From Armatimonadota bacterium (GTDB lineage Bacteria > Armatimonadota > DTGP01 > JAHWJO01), in the NCBI GenBank assembly GCA_019348365.1, contig JAHWJO010000011.1, positions 1 through 20,577 on the forward strand: 20,577 bases of DNA, given 5' to 3'. Shown here piece after piece: positions 7,297 through 14,290 of the stretch (position 1 is its first letter; each line of letters starts with the position of its first letter). The translations under genes were made by a program, and so were the position numbers. The notes below the pieces were generated by a model, which was given only the letters and a program-made list of their open reading frames with translations, was not told the origin of the DNA and did not search any database.

Positions 7297-9099
7297 ATGA
7301 TACCATCTTTCCATAAGTTAACCGGGAGAGAGGAAACGCGAGAACGACCTGCGCGCCGACTACCGATCGCTCTAGTGGCGGCGGGTCTCGCACTATTGTC
7401 CTCTCTGGGTCGAGCGACCCACGCGGCATCCCCCGCAACGATCCGTTACCAGTCCCTCCAGGAGATGCAGACGGCGGGGGCTTCGGCGGATCACGGCAAA
7501 ATGGATCAGGTCCTGGCCCGAAATCTGCAACGCGCCGACACCGGCACGATGTCGAAGCCGGTGTCCGTGATCGTTCAGACCCAAGGCATCTCCACCCTGG
7601 CGGAACTCCAGTTCAAGCGCCTGGGCGGGCAGGTCTCCGACCGGTTCTCGGTCATCCAGGCGTTCGCGGGCACGATTCCCCTCCGCTCGCTGAACGCCCT
7701 CGCGCAGTTCCCCGGCGTGGCGCGTCTTTCCACCGACATGGAGGTGAAGCGGCACACCGAGTTCGCGATGCCCGCCATCGGCGCGACACTGGCCAACTCG
7801 ACCGGCCTGGACGGCGCCGGCGTGACCGTGGCCGTGCTCGACTCGGGCATCAAAACCGACCGCAAGGACCTGATGGACGGGAATACTTCGGATACCCGAG
7901 TCATCAAGGGGCCAAACTTCACGACGGATACTTCCGCTGACGACCTGAACGGCCATGGGACCCATGTCGCCGGGATCATCGGCGGCAACGGCAGCAAAAG
8001 CACCGGGACCGAGTATATCCGCACCTTCAAAGGGGTGGCCCCAAGAGTCAAACTGCTGAGCGTCAAGGTTCTCGACGCGAACGGCGGCGGCACCGTCAGC
8101 GGCGCCATCAATGCGATCCAGTGGTGCATCACCAATAAAGCGACTCACAACATCCGGGTGATGAACCTCTCCCTGGGGCACCCCCCCGCCGAGAGCTACC
8201 TCACCGATCCCCTCTGCAAGGCGGTCGAAGCGGCCTGGAAAGCGGGCATCGTGGTGGTGGCGGCGGCAGGCAACCGGGGCCGCTCCGTCCCGGAGGACCC
8301 GAACAGCGCCCCGAAGTTCTTCACCATCAACTCACCGGGCAATGATCCGTACGTCATCACCGTCGGCGCGACGCGCGACATGGACACCTCGACCTTTGAG
8401 GATGACATCATGGCGAGCTTCTCGTCCAAAGGCCCGACCCGGATCGACCACATCCTCAAGCCGGACCTCGTCGCCCCCGGAAACCGGCTGATCTCCACCG
8501 AAGCGCCCAAGGCCTCGCTGATCAACCCGGCTTCGAACAACGCGGTCTACGACATCTACTACACCAGTACCGTCACCGATCCGACCAAGGTCTCCAACCA
8601 CTACTACCGCCTGAGCGGGACGAGCATGGCGACGGGGATCGTGAGCGGGGCGGCGGCGCTAATGCTCCAGAAAGATCCGACCCTCACCCCCGACACCATC
8701 AAAGGCCGCCTGATGAAGACGGCCCGGAAGGGATGGAACCTCAACGCCCTCTACTCGCCCTTCTACCGGGGCGCGGGGCTGCTGAACATCACGGGGGCGC
8801 TGGCCTCCACCGATGTCGTGGCGGGGTCGGCGATCTCCCCGAAGGTGTTCCGCAATCTGGACGGCACGATCACGGCGCAGAACGTCTCCGGCGTCTGGTC
8901 GAACAGCGCGGTCTGGAGCGACTCGGCGGTCTGGAGCGACAGCGCGGTCTGGAGCGACTCGGCGGTCTGGAGCGACTCGGCGGTCTGGAGCGACAGCGCG
9001 GTCTGGAGCGACTCGGCGATCTGGGCCGACAGCGCGATCTGGGCGGACAACTCCATCCAGGGCGACTCCTCGGCGCATATCTTCGAAGGGGAGGGCTAA
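7297..9099 (+). CDS. Secreted AprX-like S8 subtilase 1 with WSDSAV repeat tail
   Basis: A 600-residue exported serine protease. The N-terminus has a long basic n-region ending in RPARRLPIAL and a hydrophobic core, with likely cleavage near residue 43. The RR pair makes Tat export possible but the motif is loose. Residues about 75-155 resemble an inhibitor-type propeptide. The catalytic domain (about 165-500) shows Asp182 in VAVLDSGI, His220 in GHGTHVAG, Asn326 in AAAGNRG and Ser443 in GTSMATG, so it should be active. NLSLGHPPAESY followed by DPLCKAVEAAWKAGIVVV is typical of the AprX subgroup. Residues 533-592 are ten hexapeptides, six of them exactly VWSDSA, followed by a short acidic end. 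ATG 7297 follows GAAAGGA with 6-base spacing; a TTG at 7282 overlaps that site and is less likely. It is first in a row of three paralogues. Confidence 0.93.
   Translation: MIPSFHKLTGREETRERPARRLPIALVAAGLALLSSLGRATHAASPATIRYQSLQEMQTAGASADHGKMDQVLARNLQRADTGTMSKPVSVIVQTQGISTLAELQFKRLGGQVSDRFSVIQAFAGTIPLRSLNALAQFPGVARLSTDMEVKRHTEFAMPAIGATLANSTGLDGAGVTVAVLDSGIKTDRKDLMDGNTSDTRVIKGPNFTTDTSADDLNGHGTHVAGIIGGNGSKSTGTEYIRTFKGVAPRVKLLSVKVLDANGGGTVSGAINAIQWCITNKATHNIRVMNLSLGHPPAESYLTDPLCKAVEAAWKAGIVVVAAAGNRGRSVPEDPNSAPKFFTINSPGNDPYVITVGATRDMDTSTFEDDIMASFSSKGPTRIDHILKPDLVAPGNRLISTEAPKASLINPASNNAVYDIYYTSTVTDPTKVSNHYYRLSGTSMATGIVSGAAALMLQKDPTLTPDTIKGRLMKTARKGWNLNALYSPFYRGAGLLNITGALASTDVVAGSAISPKVFRNLDGTITAQNVSGVWSNSAVWSDSAVWSDSAVWSDSAVWSDSAVWSDSAVWSDSAIWADSAIWADNSIQGDSSAHIFEGEG
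8893..9072 (+). repeat. 18-bp tandem repeat array in subtilase 1 (10 units)
   Basis: Ten 18-bp units encode V/I-W-S/A-D-S-A. Units 2-7 differ only in the Ser codon (TCG or AGC) in the order TCG, AGC, TCG, TCG, AGC, TCG. So 8911-8964 and 8965-9018 are exact 54-bp copies, a higher-order duplication. The last three units drift to IWADSA, IWADNS and IQGDSS. Confidence 0.95.
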
Positions 9100-9187
9100 G
9101 ATGAGAAACCCTTCTTTCTCGCAGCCGACTTCCTCTCGCGCAGAGGACCAGTTCCATTCCGGCAACACTTCAAAAGGATGTGGCGCG

Positions 9188-10897
9188 ATGCAGACATCGT
9201 GGATCCATAAACAGTTCGGGCAGGATGCCCCCCGACGAGGGATGAAGCTACTCTCTTCCTCCCTGCTGGTCATGACGGCTCTCCTCTCGATGGGGAACGC
9301 TCATGCGGGCCGACCGGAGAGCAAGCTGGACGAGGTTCTCGCCCGACAACTCACCCATGCCGACTCCAGCGGAACGTCCAAAGTGCCGGTGATCATTCAG
9401 ACCCACGGCGCGCCGACCATGGGCATGGGCCGGGAGTTCAACGGCCTGGGCGGCCAGATTCAGAAGAAGTTCTTCTCCATCCAGGGGTTCAGCGGCCTGT
9501 TTCCCAAAAAGGCCCTGGCGAACCTGGCGGGCAAGCCGTGGGTGAAGCGGGTCTCCGCCGATCTCCCCATGCTGCCTCAGGGCGATGTCGCCATGCCGAC
9601 GGTGGGGGCGAATATCGCCAATGCCAGCTACGGACTCACCGGCAAGGGCGTCACCGTCGCGGTCATCGACTCCGGCGTTCAGACCCACCTCGACCTGGTG
9701 GACCCGCTGGGCAGCAACCGGATCGTGATCGGCCCGAACTTCACCACCGACGCGACCACCGACGACCTGTACGGCCACGGCACGCATGTGGCGGGCCTCG
9801 TCGGGGGCAACGGCACGAAGAGCACCGGGGCGAGCTTCAAGCGAACCTTCAAAGGCGTTGCGCCGAACGCCACCGTCCTCAGCCTGAAAGTCATCAAGGG
9901 CACTGGCGAGGGGAGCACGAGCAGCGTCATCCAGGCCATCGACTGGTGCATCCAGAACAAGCTGACCTACAACATCCGGGTGATGAACCTTTCCGTCGGC
10001 CACCCGCCTGCGGAGAGCTATACGACCGATCCGATGTGCCTTGCGGTGGAGCGGGCGTGGAAGGCGGGAATCGTGGTGGTGTGCGCGGCGGGCAACCGGG
10101 GCCGCACCGACCCCAATGACCCGAACAGCGCCCCCGCGTTCGGCACGATCAACTCTCCCGCCAACTCTCCCTACGCGATCACCGTCGGCGCGACCAAGTC
10201 CAACGGCACGGCGGACACGTCCGACGACCTGATGGCGAGCTACTCCTCCCATGGCCCGACCAAAGGCGACCGGATCGCGAAGCCGGATATCGTCGCGCCG
10301 GGCAACAAGGTCGTCGCCATCGAATCGCCCCTTTCGCTGCTGTCGGGTGTCGCCGGTCACATAGTGATGAACAGCTACTACGGCAGCGTGGCGGTGGACG
10401 CGGACTCCGGGGATTACGTCCGGCTGTCCGGGACGAGCATGGCGGCTCCCATCGTGGCCGGGGCGGCGGCGCTGCTCCTGGAGCAGAACCCGGCGCTCAC
10501 CCCGGATTCGGTGAAGGGCCGCCTGATGAAGACGGCGCGCAAGAACTGGAACCCCAACGCTAAGTACTCCCCGTTCTACCGGGGGGCCGGGCTGCTCGAC
10601 ATCCCCGCCGCCCTGAAGAGCAACCTGACCGTGAGCGGCTACGCCGTCTCTCCCGTGATCTACCGGAACGCGGACGGCTCGATCACCTCTCAGGACATCT
10701 CCACGTCCTGGGGCACCGGCTGGACGAGCTCGGTGGTCTGGGCCGACGGCACGGTGACGAGCGACAGCGTTGTGTGGGCGGACAGCGTCGTCTGGGCCGA
10801 CAGCGTCGTTTGGGCCGACAGCGTGGTCTGGTGCGACAGCGTGCTGCAGGCCGACAGCGTCATCTGGGCCGACAGCATCCTCATCAAAGGCGAGTAA
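9188..10897 (+). CDS. Secreted AprX-like S8 subtilase 2 with WADSVV repeat tail
   Basis: A 569-residue paralogue of subtilase 1. A signal peptide ends near NAHA|G (residue 40), with a QDAPRRGMK n-region. The propeptide is about residues 50-135. Catalytic residues are Asp161 (VAVIDSGV), His197 (GHGTHVAG), Asn303 (CAAGNRG) and Ser417 (GTSMAAP); all are present, and GTSMAAP is the more usual subtilase form than GTSMATG of its neighbours. Eight hexapeptides fill residues 517-564, with Val where the neighbours have Ala (VVWADS). ATG 9188 follows AAAAGGA at 9172-9178 with 9-base spacing and gives an n-region like the paralogues. The alternatives ATG 9101, just after the preceding stop, and ATG 9242, at the signal peptide, have poorer spacing. 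The 88-base gap from subtilase 1 and the shared strand suggest possible co-transcription. Confidence 0.92.
   Translation: MQTSWIHKQFGQDAPRRGMKLLSSSLLVMTALLSMGNAHAGRPESKLDEVLARQLTHADSSGTSKVPVIIQTHGAPTMGMGREFNGLGGQIQKKFFSIQGFSGLFPKKALANLAGKPWVKRVSADLPMLPQGDVAMPTVGANIANASYGLTGKGVTVAVIDSGVQTHLDLVDPLGSNRIVIGPNFTTDATTDDLYGHGTHVAGLVGGNGTKSTGASFKRTFKGVAPNATVLSLKVIKGTGEGSTSSVIQAIDWCIQNKLTYNIRVMNLSVGHPPAESYTTDPMCLAVERAWKAGIVVVCAAGNRGRTDPNDPNSAPAFGTINSPANSPYAITVGATKSNGTADTSDDLMASYSSHGPTKGDRIAKPDIVAPGNKVVAIESPLSLLSGVAGHIVMNSYYGSVAVDADSGDYVRLSGTSMAAPIVAGAAALLLEQNPALTPDSVKGRLMKTARKNWNPNAKYSPFYRGAGLLDIPAALKSNLTVSGYAVSPVIYRNADGSITSQDISTSWGTGWTSSVVWADGTVTSDSVVWADSVVWADSVVWADSVVWCDSVLQADSVIWADSILIKGE
10736..10879 (+). 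repeat. 18-bp tandem repeat array in subtilase 2 (8 units)
   Basis: Eight 18-bp units encode variants of V-W-A-D-S-V: VWADGT, VTSDSV, three VWADSV, VWCDSV, LQADSV and IWADSI. The Asp-Ser pair is the most conserved part (D in all eight, S in seven). Aromatic or Ala positions vary at the ends of the array. Confidence 0.93.
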
Positions 10898-10920
10898 TCG
10901 ATCCCAAAGGAGATAACGAC

Positions 10921-10968
10921 ATGCATACCGATGAAACCACATGCTCCACCGCCGTCTGGGTCGATTAA
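10921..10968 (+). CDS. Possible 15-residue minigene between subtilases 2 and 3
   Basis: ATG 10921 opens a 15-codon frame, MHTDETTCSTAVWVD, ending at TAA 10966-10968. A near-ideal Shine-Dalgarno, AAAGGAG (10906-10912), lies 8 bases upstream, better than those of the three large subtilase genes around it. The frame starts 23 bases after the stop of subtilase 2. Its last five residues, AVWVD, resemble the AVWAD of the neighbouring repeat arrays. It could be a real small peptide of the cluster, a leader, or the remains of a decayed repeat-bearing paralogue. No family is recognised and expression is unproven. A second ATG at 10931 in another frame lacks a suitably spaced site. Confidence 0.4.
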   Translation: MHTDETTCSTAVWVD

Positions 10969-10992
10969 GAGCCGGAGGGACATAAAAGAAGG

Positions 10993-11052
10993 GCCTTCAC
11001 ATTAAACGCCTGAAGGCAGCGGAGGAGGGGGCCTGCCGTTTTCCCTCCTCCG
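10993..11052 (+). other. Tandem hairpins between subtilases 2 and 3
   Basis: GCCTTCA (10993-10999) pairs with TGAAGGC (11011-11017) around an 11-base loop. Directly after it CGGAGGAGGG (11020-11029) pairs with CCCTCCTCCG (11043-11052) around a 13-base loop ending in TTTT. No T-tract follows the second stem, so termination is uncertain. They lie after the minigene and before subtilase 3, and could partly insulate the two. Confidence 0.55.
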
Positions 11053-11136
11053 TGCAGCACCGACCCATTGTAGAAAGTATTAAGTCCAGGTCTTACCCAC
11101 TGTTGTTTTATATTCATTTTGAAAGGCAACTGTCGA

Positions 11137-12951
11137 ATGCGGCACTCAACGTGGTACTATCCAACGCGAGGACGGCCTGCGCGCCGACTGACGATCGCTC
11201 TAGCGGCGGCGGGCCTCGCGTTTCTCTCCCTACAGGGCCGAGCGACCCTCCTGGCAAGCGCCTCGCCGGGCGCAGCAAAACCGGCCTCCGCCGCCCGTTC
11301 GGACGCGGCGCGGAAGCTGGACCTGTTCCTCCAGAAGAAGCTCTCCTCCCCTTCGGAAGAGAGAATCTCCCTCATCCTCCAGTCCCAGGGCGCGCCGACG
11401 GCCGCCATGGAAAAAAGTTTCACGGAGATGGGGGGGCAGATCAAGGACCGCTACCGGATCATCCCCGGATTCAGCGGTTCCATTCCCTCGAAGATTCTGG
11501 GCAAGCTCGCCGCTGAGCCGTGGGTCAAGCGGCTTTCGGCGGATGTGACGGTCCAGAAGCACGACGACCACGCGATGCCCGCCGTCGGCTCGGACATCGC
11601 GAACCGGAATTACGGCCTCACCGGCTCCGGCATCTCGGTCGCCGTCCTCGATTCCGGGATCAAGTCCCGTGCGGATCTCAACGACTCGCTCAACCTGTCC
11701 AGTCGGGTGTACGTCGGCCCCAACTACTCCTCGGACTCCTCCAGCGACGACCTGTGCGGCCACGGCACGCACGTCGCCGGGCTGATCGGGGGGAACGGGT
11801 ACGCCAGCTCCGGCCTGAACTACTTCCGGACCTTCTACGGGACCGCGCCCAGGGTTCGCCTGGTCAGCGTCAAGATCCTCAATTCCAAAGGCCAGGGGAA
11901 CGTCTCCAGCGCGATCAAAGCCATCGAGTGGGTCGTCACGAACAGGGACAAGCAGAAGATCCGGGTACTCAACCTCTCGTTCGGGCACGCCCCCGGCGAG
12001 AGCTACACCACGGACCCCCTCTCCCTCGCGGCGGAGAAGGCATGGAAATCGGGCATCGTCGTCGTCGTGGCGGCGGGGAACCGGGGCCGTTCCAACCCGG
12101 ACGATCCGAACAGCGATCCCGCCTTTGCGACGATCAACTCGCCCGGCAACAACCCGTACGTCCTCACGGTCGGCGCGACGAACACGCGGGGCACTGCCGA
12201 TCCCGCCGACGACCTGATGGCGAGCTACTCGTCCCACGGCCCGACCCGGCTGGATCATATCCTCAAGCCGGATCTCGTCGCGCCGGGCAACCAGCTGATC
12301 TCGCTGCCCTCTCCCAAGAGCACCCTCTCCACGAACTATTCGGGGAACGGCGTGCCCTGGGATCAGTACGCCTACACCGCTCCCCTGCTCTCCAGCGGGC
12401 CGGATTACTTCCGACTGAGCGGCACGAGCATGGCGACGGGGATCGTGAGCGGGGCGGCGGCGCTGATGCTCCAGAAAGACTCCTCCCTCACTCCCGACAC
12501 CATCAAAGGCCGCCTGATGAAGACGGCCCGGAAAGCCTGGCATTCGGAGTACGTCTACTCCCCGTACTACCGGGGCGCGGGGCTGCTCCACATTCCGGCG
12601 GCCTTGAACTCCACAGATATCGTGAAGGGATACGCCCTCTCCCCGAAGGTGTACCGCAATGAGGACGGGACCCTCTCCGTCCAGGACACTTCAGAGATCT
12701 GGGGCGACAGCGCGGTCTGGGCGGATTCGGCGGTTTGGGCCGACTCTGCGGTCTGGGCGGACAGCGCGGTCTGGGCCGACTCTGCGGTCTGGGCGGATAG
12801 TGCCGTGTGGGCGGATTCGGCGGTGTGGGCGGACAGCTCCGTCACGGCGGACATCTCCAATACAGCGGTCAAGGGTGATTCCCTCCTGGGGTCTCTCGTG
12901 GGCGCCGTAGTCCGGACGCTGGACGGGACCCTCAACCTGCTGGGGCTGTAA
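11137..12951 (+). CDS. Secreted AprX-like S8 subtilase 3 with WADSAV repeat tail
   Basis: A 604-residue paralogue. The signal region RPARRLTIALAAAGLAFLSL is close to that of subtilase 1 also at nucleotide level, with cleavage near residue 40. The propeptide is about residues 60-145. Catalytic Asp172 (VAVLDSGI), His209 (GHGTHVAG), Asn315 (AAGNRG) and Ser431 (GTSMATG) are all present. The two Cys shared by subtilases 1 and 2 (30 residues apart) are Val and Ser here. Nine hexapeptides occupy residues 521-574, mostly VWADSA. Unlike its neighbours it has a further roughly 30-residue tail, NTAVKGDSLLGSLVGAVV onward, hydrophobic enough to contact a membrane or partner. ATG 11137 follows GAAAGG at 11121-11126 with a 10-base gap. 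A 239-base gap with hairpins precedes it, so it may have its own promoter. Confidence 0.93.
   Translation: MRHSTWYYPTRGRPARRLTIALAAAGLAFLSLQGRATLLASASPGAAKPASAARSDAARKLDLFLQKKLSSPSEERISLILQSQGAPTAAMEKSFTEMGGQIKDRYRIIPGFSGSIPSKILGKLAAEPWVKRLSADVTVQKHDDHAMPAVGSDIANRNYGLTGSGISVAVLDSGIKSRADLNDSLNLSSRVYVGPNYSSDSSSDDLCGHGTHVAGLIGGNGYASSGLNYFRTFYGTAPRVRLVSVKILNSKGQGNVSSAIKAIEWVVTNRDKQKIRVLNLSFGHAPGESYTTDPLSLAAEKAWKSGIVVVVAAGNRGRSNPDDPNSDPAFATINSPGNNPYVLTVGATNTRGTADPADDLMASYSSHGPTRLDHILKPDLVAPGNQLISLPSPKSTLSTNYSGNGVPWDQYAYTAPLLSSGPDYFRLSGTSMATGIVSGAAALMLQKDSSLTPDTIKGRLMKTARKAWHSEYVYSPYYRGAGLLHIPAALNSTDIVKGYALSPKVYRNEDGTLSVQDTSEIWGDSAVWADSAVWADSAVWADSAVWADSAVWADSAVWADSAVWADSSVTADISNTAVKGDSLLGSLVGAVVRTLDGTLNLLGL
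12697..12858 (+). repeat. 18-bp tandem repeat array in subtilase 3 (9 units)
   Basis: Nine 18-bp units encode IWGDSA, six VWADSA, VWADSS and VTADIS. The protein repeat is uniform while the DNA is not: Asp is GAT or GAC, Ser is TCG, TCT, AGC or AGT, Ala is GCG or GCC, and Val is GTC, GTT or GTG. This points to an older array kept constant at protein level. Confidence 0.93.
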
Positions 12952-13052
12952 CGTCTCCCCCTGGAAAGGAGCGCTCGACAAACCTGAAGCGAACGTATCA
13001 CTGTAGCCGGTTAGGGGATCTGATAGGAATGGAGGTTCTCGAGGTTAGGAAG

Positions 13053-13099
13053 GGGGTGGACCTCTCCCCCGGCCCCTCCCCGTGTCGGGGAGGGGAGCC
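13053..13099. repeat. Dispersed GC-rich palindromic repeat (LSPGPSP type)
   Basis: GGGGGTGGACCTCTCCCCCGG leads into the hairpin CCCCTCCCC (13073-13081) - GTGTC - GGGGAGGGG (13087-13095). Translated in frame it gives DLSPGPSPCRGGE, a string I know from many spurious ORFs over REP-like intergenic repeats in GC-rich bacteria. The rest of the 12952-13372 gap holds the terminator at 13194, the promoter at 13305 and a start-less Shine-Dalgarno (AAAGGAG, 12965-12971). Confidence 0.65.
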
Positions 13100-13193
13100 G
13101 AATCCCTTCACGGATCGGTTTATCCTTCTTTGAACCATCCTTCTTACTTGAACCCTGCCTCTACTGGTCTGAAAAGAAAGTAGCTCTACCATC

Positions 13194-13229
13194 GAGAACT
13201 CCGGCTGGAATGCCGGAGTTCTCTTTTTT
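13194..13229 (+). terminator. Strong intrinsic terminator without an obvious upstream gene
   Basis: GAGAACTCCGGC (13194-13205) pairs perfectly with GCCGGAGTTCTC (13212-13223) around TGGAAT, followed by six T (13224-13229). It lies 242 bases after the stop of subtilase 3. It could end that transcript with a long 3'UTR, or end a small RNA made from 12952-13193. Confidence 0.92.
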
Positions 13230-13304
13230 CGACCCTGCCTGCACATTTTAGTTCGGAATGCCGCCTGAACGTGGGAGCAGGAAACGCCCCCTCTTCTTCG
13301 GCGT

Positions 13305-13334
13305 TTGACTTCCGGGGCGCGCGACCCCTAGAAT
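13305..13334 (+). promoter_or_regulatory. Sigma70-type promoter of the outer-membrane protein gene
   Basis: TTGACT at 13305-13310 and TAGAAT at 13329-13334 are separated by 18 bases. Transcription would begin near 13341, about 30 bases before ATG 13373, which has GGAGG at 13362-13366. The promoter stands just after a strong terminator, as expected for an independent unit. Confidence 0.7.
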
Positions 13335-13372
13335 AAGGGGATTTTGATCATCCTACCCTCTGGAGGCGCACT

Positions 13373-13996
13373 ATGCTCAGGTTGTCCCGTGTACTCATGT
13401 TGACCCTGTTCGTCGTCACCGTCATGCTGGGCGGCTCCGCCGTGACGTTTGCCCAGGACGACGCGGACGTGATCCCGCCCGTACGGGTGGAGACCCCGCC
13501 CGTGGAAGAGCCCCCCCGACCGCCCCGGCAGCGGTTCCGCATCGGCCCCGAAGTGGGCGTTTACTTCCCCACCAGCAGCGAGGTCCGCGACCTCTTCGGC
13601 GGGAGCTGGGTGACGTTCGGCCTGGGGTTCGGCGGGGTAGGCGGTGCGGACCCCGGCGGGCGGCTGGAACCCGACATCACGTTCATCTACAAGAACAGCG
13701 CCGACGGCCACATCTTCATGGCCCCCCTCGGCGTGGGATACCGGAAGGCGCTGAATAGAAATCCGGAGTCTAGCAGCACGCCCTACGCCGGAGCGAGCGC
13801 GAACCTCATCCTGGCCGACGTGCAGTCCCAGATCAACAACGTCGATACGAATCTGAAAGCGGTCGCCGGGGGGAGCGTGTTCGCCGGGGTGAGCTTTCGG
13901 GACCGGGCCTACGTGGAAGCGCGGTACCGGATGACGGGGCGAGTGGGCGGGTTCAACCTGTCCGGGATGCAGGTCTCCGCCGGGTTCCGTTTCTAG
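13373..13996 (+). CDS. Predicted small outer-membrane beta-barrel protein
   Basis: A 207-residue exported protein of unknown specific function. Residues 1-27 are a signal peptide (cleavage VTFA|QDD). A Pro/Glu/Val-rich linker covers about 31-52. The remainder alternates short amphipathic strands rich in Gly and aromatics (FRIGPEVGVYF, TFGLGFGGVGG, PLGVGYRKAL, VFAGVSFRDRAYVEARY) and ends in SAGFRF, a terminal aromatic as in barrel proteins inserted by the BAM machinery. This matches the outer-membrane beta-barrel superfamily only in style. The length fits an eight-stranded barrel. ATG 13373 has GGAGG at 13362-13366 with 6-base spacing and its own promoter. Its presence argues for a diderm cell. 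Confidence 0.75.
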   Translation: MLRLSRVLMLTLFVVTVMLGGSAVTFAQDDADVIPPVRVETPPVEEPPRPPRQRFRIGPEVGVYFPTSSEVRDLFGGSWVTFGLGFGGVGGADPGGRLEPDITFIYKNSADGHIFMAPLGVGYRKALNRNPESSSTPYAGASANLILADVQSQINNVDTNLKAVAGGSVFAGVSFRDRAYVEARYRMTGRVGGFNLSGMQVSAGFRF

Positions 13997-14236
13997 TCGG
14001 CTCCAGCCTTTTCCGGTCCGACCTCCTGCGTGACGGGGAGGGCCGGGTCAGTTGAGCCTATCGAGTGAAATGCAAGAGGAGGCCCTCAAAAGGGGCGTCG
14101 TCACAGGAGCGCGCGTCTTCCAGTCTTGTTCGTTTGTGAAGTTTGGGCGAGGAATGCCCATGGGCAGAGCAAAGGCAGAAGGTCCGGTCAGGGCTTAACT
14201 GATGCTACCGCTACCCTTCTCATGAGGGAAGCAAAT

Positions 14237-14258
14237 AGCCCGAAGTCTCCTCCGGGCT
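14237..14258 (-). terminator. Weak terminator after the SDR gene
   Basis: On the minus strand AGCCCG-GAGGAGACTT-CGGGCT is followed by ATTTGC. It lies 33 bases past the stop of the SDR gene. The stem is only six pairs and the T-tract short. The gap 13997-14290 otherwise shows only a GCCCATGGGC palindrome near 14157 and no gene. Confidence 0.4.
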
Positions 14259-14290
14259 GTGGAGTGTGCGGGTGAATTGAGCGGTGGAGA

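Noticed and set aside
10931..11005. 24-residue frame starting at ATG 10931
   Set aside because: It overlaps the better minigene in another frame and its nearest Shine-Dalgarno is 18 bases away.
13031..13135. 34-residue frame MEVLEVRKGVDLSPGPSP and onward
   Set aside because: It is a translation of the dispersed GC-rich repeat; such frames are usually spurious.
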